The notes below the pieces were generated by a model that searched no databases, had not been told where the DNA came from, and saw only the letters and a list, made by a program, of their open reading frames with translations. DNA of 7,438 bases, taken from Pseudomonadota bacterium (GTDB lineage: Bacteria > Myxococcota_A > Polyangia > Polyangiales > Polyangiaceae). The translations under genes were made by a program, and so were the position numbers. The stretch spans positions 1-7,438 of the forward strand of contig JAEYOT010000289.1 in NCBI GenBank assembly GCA_023411445.1, given 5' to 3'. Shown here in pieces: positions 6,701 through 7,438 of the stretch; position 1 is the stretch's first letter, and the number at the start of each line of letters is the position of its first letter.

Positions 6701-7438
6701 ATGGCGGAAGGCCCGAGAGCGCCCTCACTCCGCACCGTAGCCGCCGTCCCCATGGACGAGACCATTCCTCCGGTTTCCAAGAGCCAACCGGCCTCGCCGC
6801 GCGACGAAGATCCGCACGCCTCCGTGACGATCGCCCCGCCCGCCCCGAGCCTCGACGAGCTCTTGCGTCAGCCCACGCCGATACCACACCCTGCCCTGGA
6901 CAACGAGCCGCTGCAGACGGCGCTGGACGCCGGCGCGCGCGCAGGCAGCAGCTTGACTCAGCTCGCACGCATGGCGGCCGAGCTGTCGAGCGGGGTCATG
7001 GGTGCGCGGCATGCCAACGAGCGGCTACTGGCGGAGCTCACCTCGCTGCAGGCGCTCCTGACCGCCGCCAGCGAGCAACAGGAGGAGCTCGAGCGCCGTG
7101 TGCTGGAGCTTGGGCGAGACCTCGAAAGCGCCACGGCAGACGCCGAGCAGGAGCGGCGCTTCTTGATCAACGAGCACGATGAGTTCATCAAGGCGCTGCT
7201 CGAGGAGCACGAGCAGGCGCTGGCGCGCGCGCACGCACAGCGCGACGAAGCCCAAGCGCGAGCGGAGAAGAGCGAGCGCGAACGGGACGAGCTCCGCGCG
7301 GAGGCCTCCCAGCTGCGCGCCAGCTTGAGCGCTCACCGCAGCGCCAGCACGCTGCCGCCGCCCCCCGCCGCGAGCCGACGCTTGCCAAGCTTCCACGCGC
7401 CCCCCGCGCTGAGGCTCGACCCCAAGGAGCTCGACGCG
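6701..7438 (+). CDS. Pro-rich, coiled-coil protein of unknown function (3' end outside window)
   Basis: The frame is open from ATG 6701 to the right edge, 246 codons without a stop. Residues 1-70 are disordered-looking and rich in Pro, Ser, Ala and charged residues (SLDELLRQPTPIPHP, 50-64). Residues about 72-212 are a long heptad-like helix: LARMAAELSSGVMGARHANERLLAEL (88-113), a run of Glu/Gln/Leu, then ERRFLINEHDEFIKALLEEHE (151-171) and an Ala/Arg/Glu-rich stretch to 212. Residues 213-246 turn Pro-rich again (STLPPPPAA), so the coil is a bounded block. No signal peptide or membrane segment is visible. I do not recognise a named family; a scaffolding, cytoskeletal or signalling-adaptor role is possible but not shown. 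ATG 6752 is an alternative in-frame start without a ribosome site. It is transcribed divergently from the aldehyde dehydrogenase gene; the 86-bp gap probably holds both promoters. Confidence 0.75.
   Translation, partial: MAEGPRAPSLRTVAAVPMDETIPPVSKSQPASPRDEDPHASVTIAPPAPSLDELLRQPTPIPHPALDNEPLQTALDAGARAGSSLTQLARMAAELSSGVMGARHANERLLAELTSLQALLTAASEQQEELERRVLELGRDLESATADAEQERRFLINEHDEFIKALLEEHEQALARAHAQRDEAQARAEKSERERDELRAEASQLRASLSAHRSASTLPPPPAASRRLPSFHAPPALRLDPKELDA

Noticed and set aside
6688..6719. Inverted repeat CTCTCG / CGAGAG around the ATG at 6701
   Set aside because: Six-base arms separated by 20 nt are expected by chance in such a region, and the arms do not frame a promoter in a recognisable operator arrangement.
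6475..7182. Plus-strand open frame (235 codons) across the divergent spacer
   Set aside because: It overlaps the aldehyde dehydrogenase 5' end and the coiled-coil gene in another frame; the coiled-coil frame has the coherent heptad pattern.
1..7438. Functional link between the monooxygenase and the aldehyde dehydrogenase as one oxidation pathway
   Set aside because: They lie over 4 kb apart with unrelated genes and opposite strands between them; nothing in the sequence supports co-regulation.

Overview
The window is a high-GC bacterial stretch, densely coding, with six protein genes and no RNA gene, mobile element, CRISPR array or long repeat that I can see. The strong GC bias at third codon positions, the tight packing, frequent strand switching and the Pro-rich/coiled-coil orphan protein at the right edge suggest a delta-proteobacterial or myxobacterial (Polyangia-like) chromosome. 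This taxonomic guess is an inference, because no marker gene is present.

Layout. Positions 1-644 (+) hold the C-terminal half of a flavin-containing monooxygenase whose N-terminus lies outside the window. It converges on a class I-alpha DAHP synthase (661-1722, -), the first enzyme of the shikimate pathway, with a GC-rich hairpin at 633-656 between them. A 69-bp divergent spacer separates the DAHP synthase from a two-gene plus-strand unit. The first gene of that unit (1792-3552) is a membrane-bound calcineurin-like metallophosphoesterase. The second (3597-4871) is a soluble protein with a DUF1444/YtpQ-like core and an unassigned C-terminal extension. This unit converges, with only 3 bp between stop codons, on an aldehyde dehydrogenase superfamily gene (4875-6614, -). 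The right edge (6701-7438, +) is the start of a coiled-coil protein that runs off the window.

How the genes relate. Only the phosphoesterase and the DUF1444-like gene look co-transcribed. The other genes alternate in strand and read as independent units: aromatic amino-acid biosynthesis (DAHP synthase), redox metabolism (monooxygenase, aldehyde dehydrogenase), and structural or unknown (coiled-coil protein). I see no defence, secretion or biosynthetic gene cluster. The items most worth a second look are the phosphoesterase/DUF1444-like pair, the non-canonical first metal motif of the phosphoesterase, and a repeated arrangement of a TA-rich hexamer ending 9 nt before an ATG that lacks a well-placed Shine-Dalgarno sequence (three genes), which may mark near-leaderless transcripts.

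Every stretch longer than 300 bases is covered by a gene. The intergenic spaces are 645-660, 1723-1791, 3553-3596, 4872-4874 and 6615-6700.
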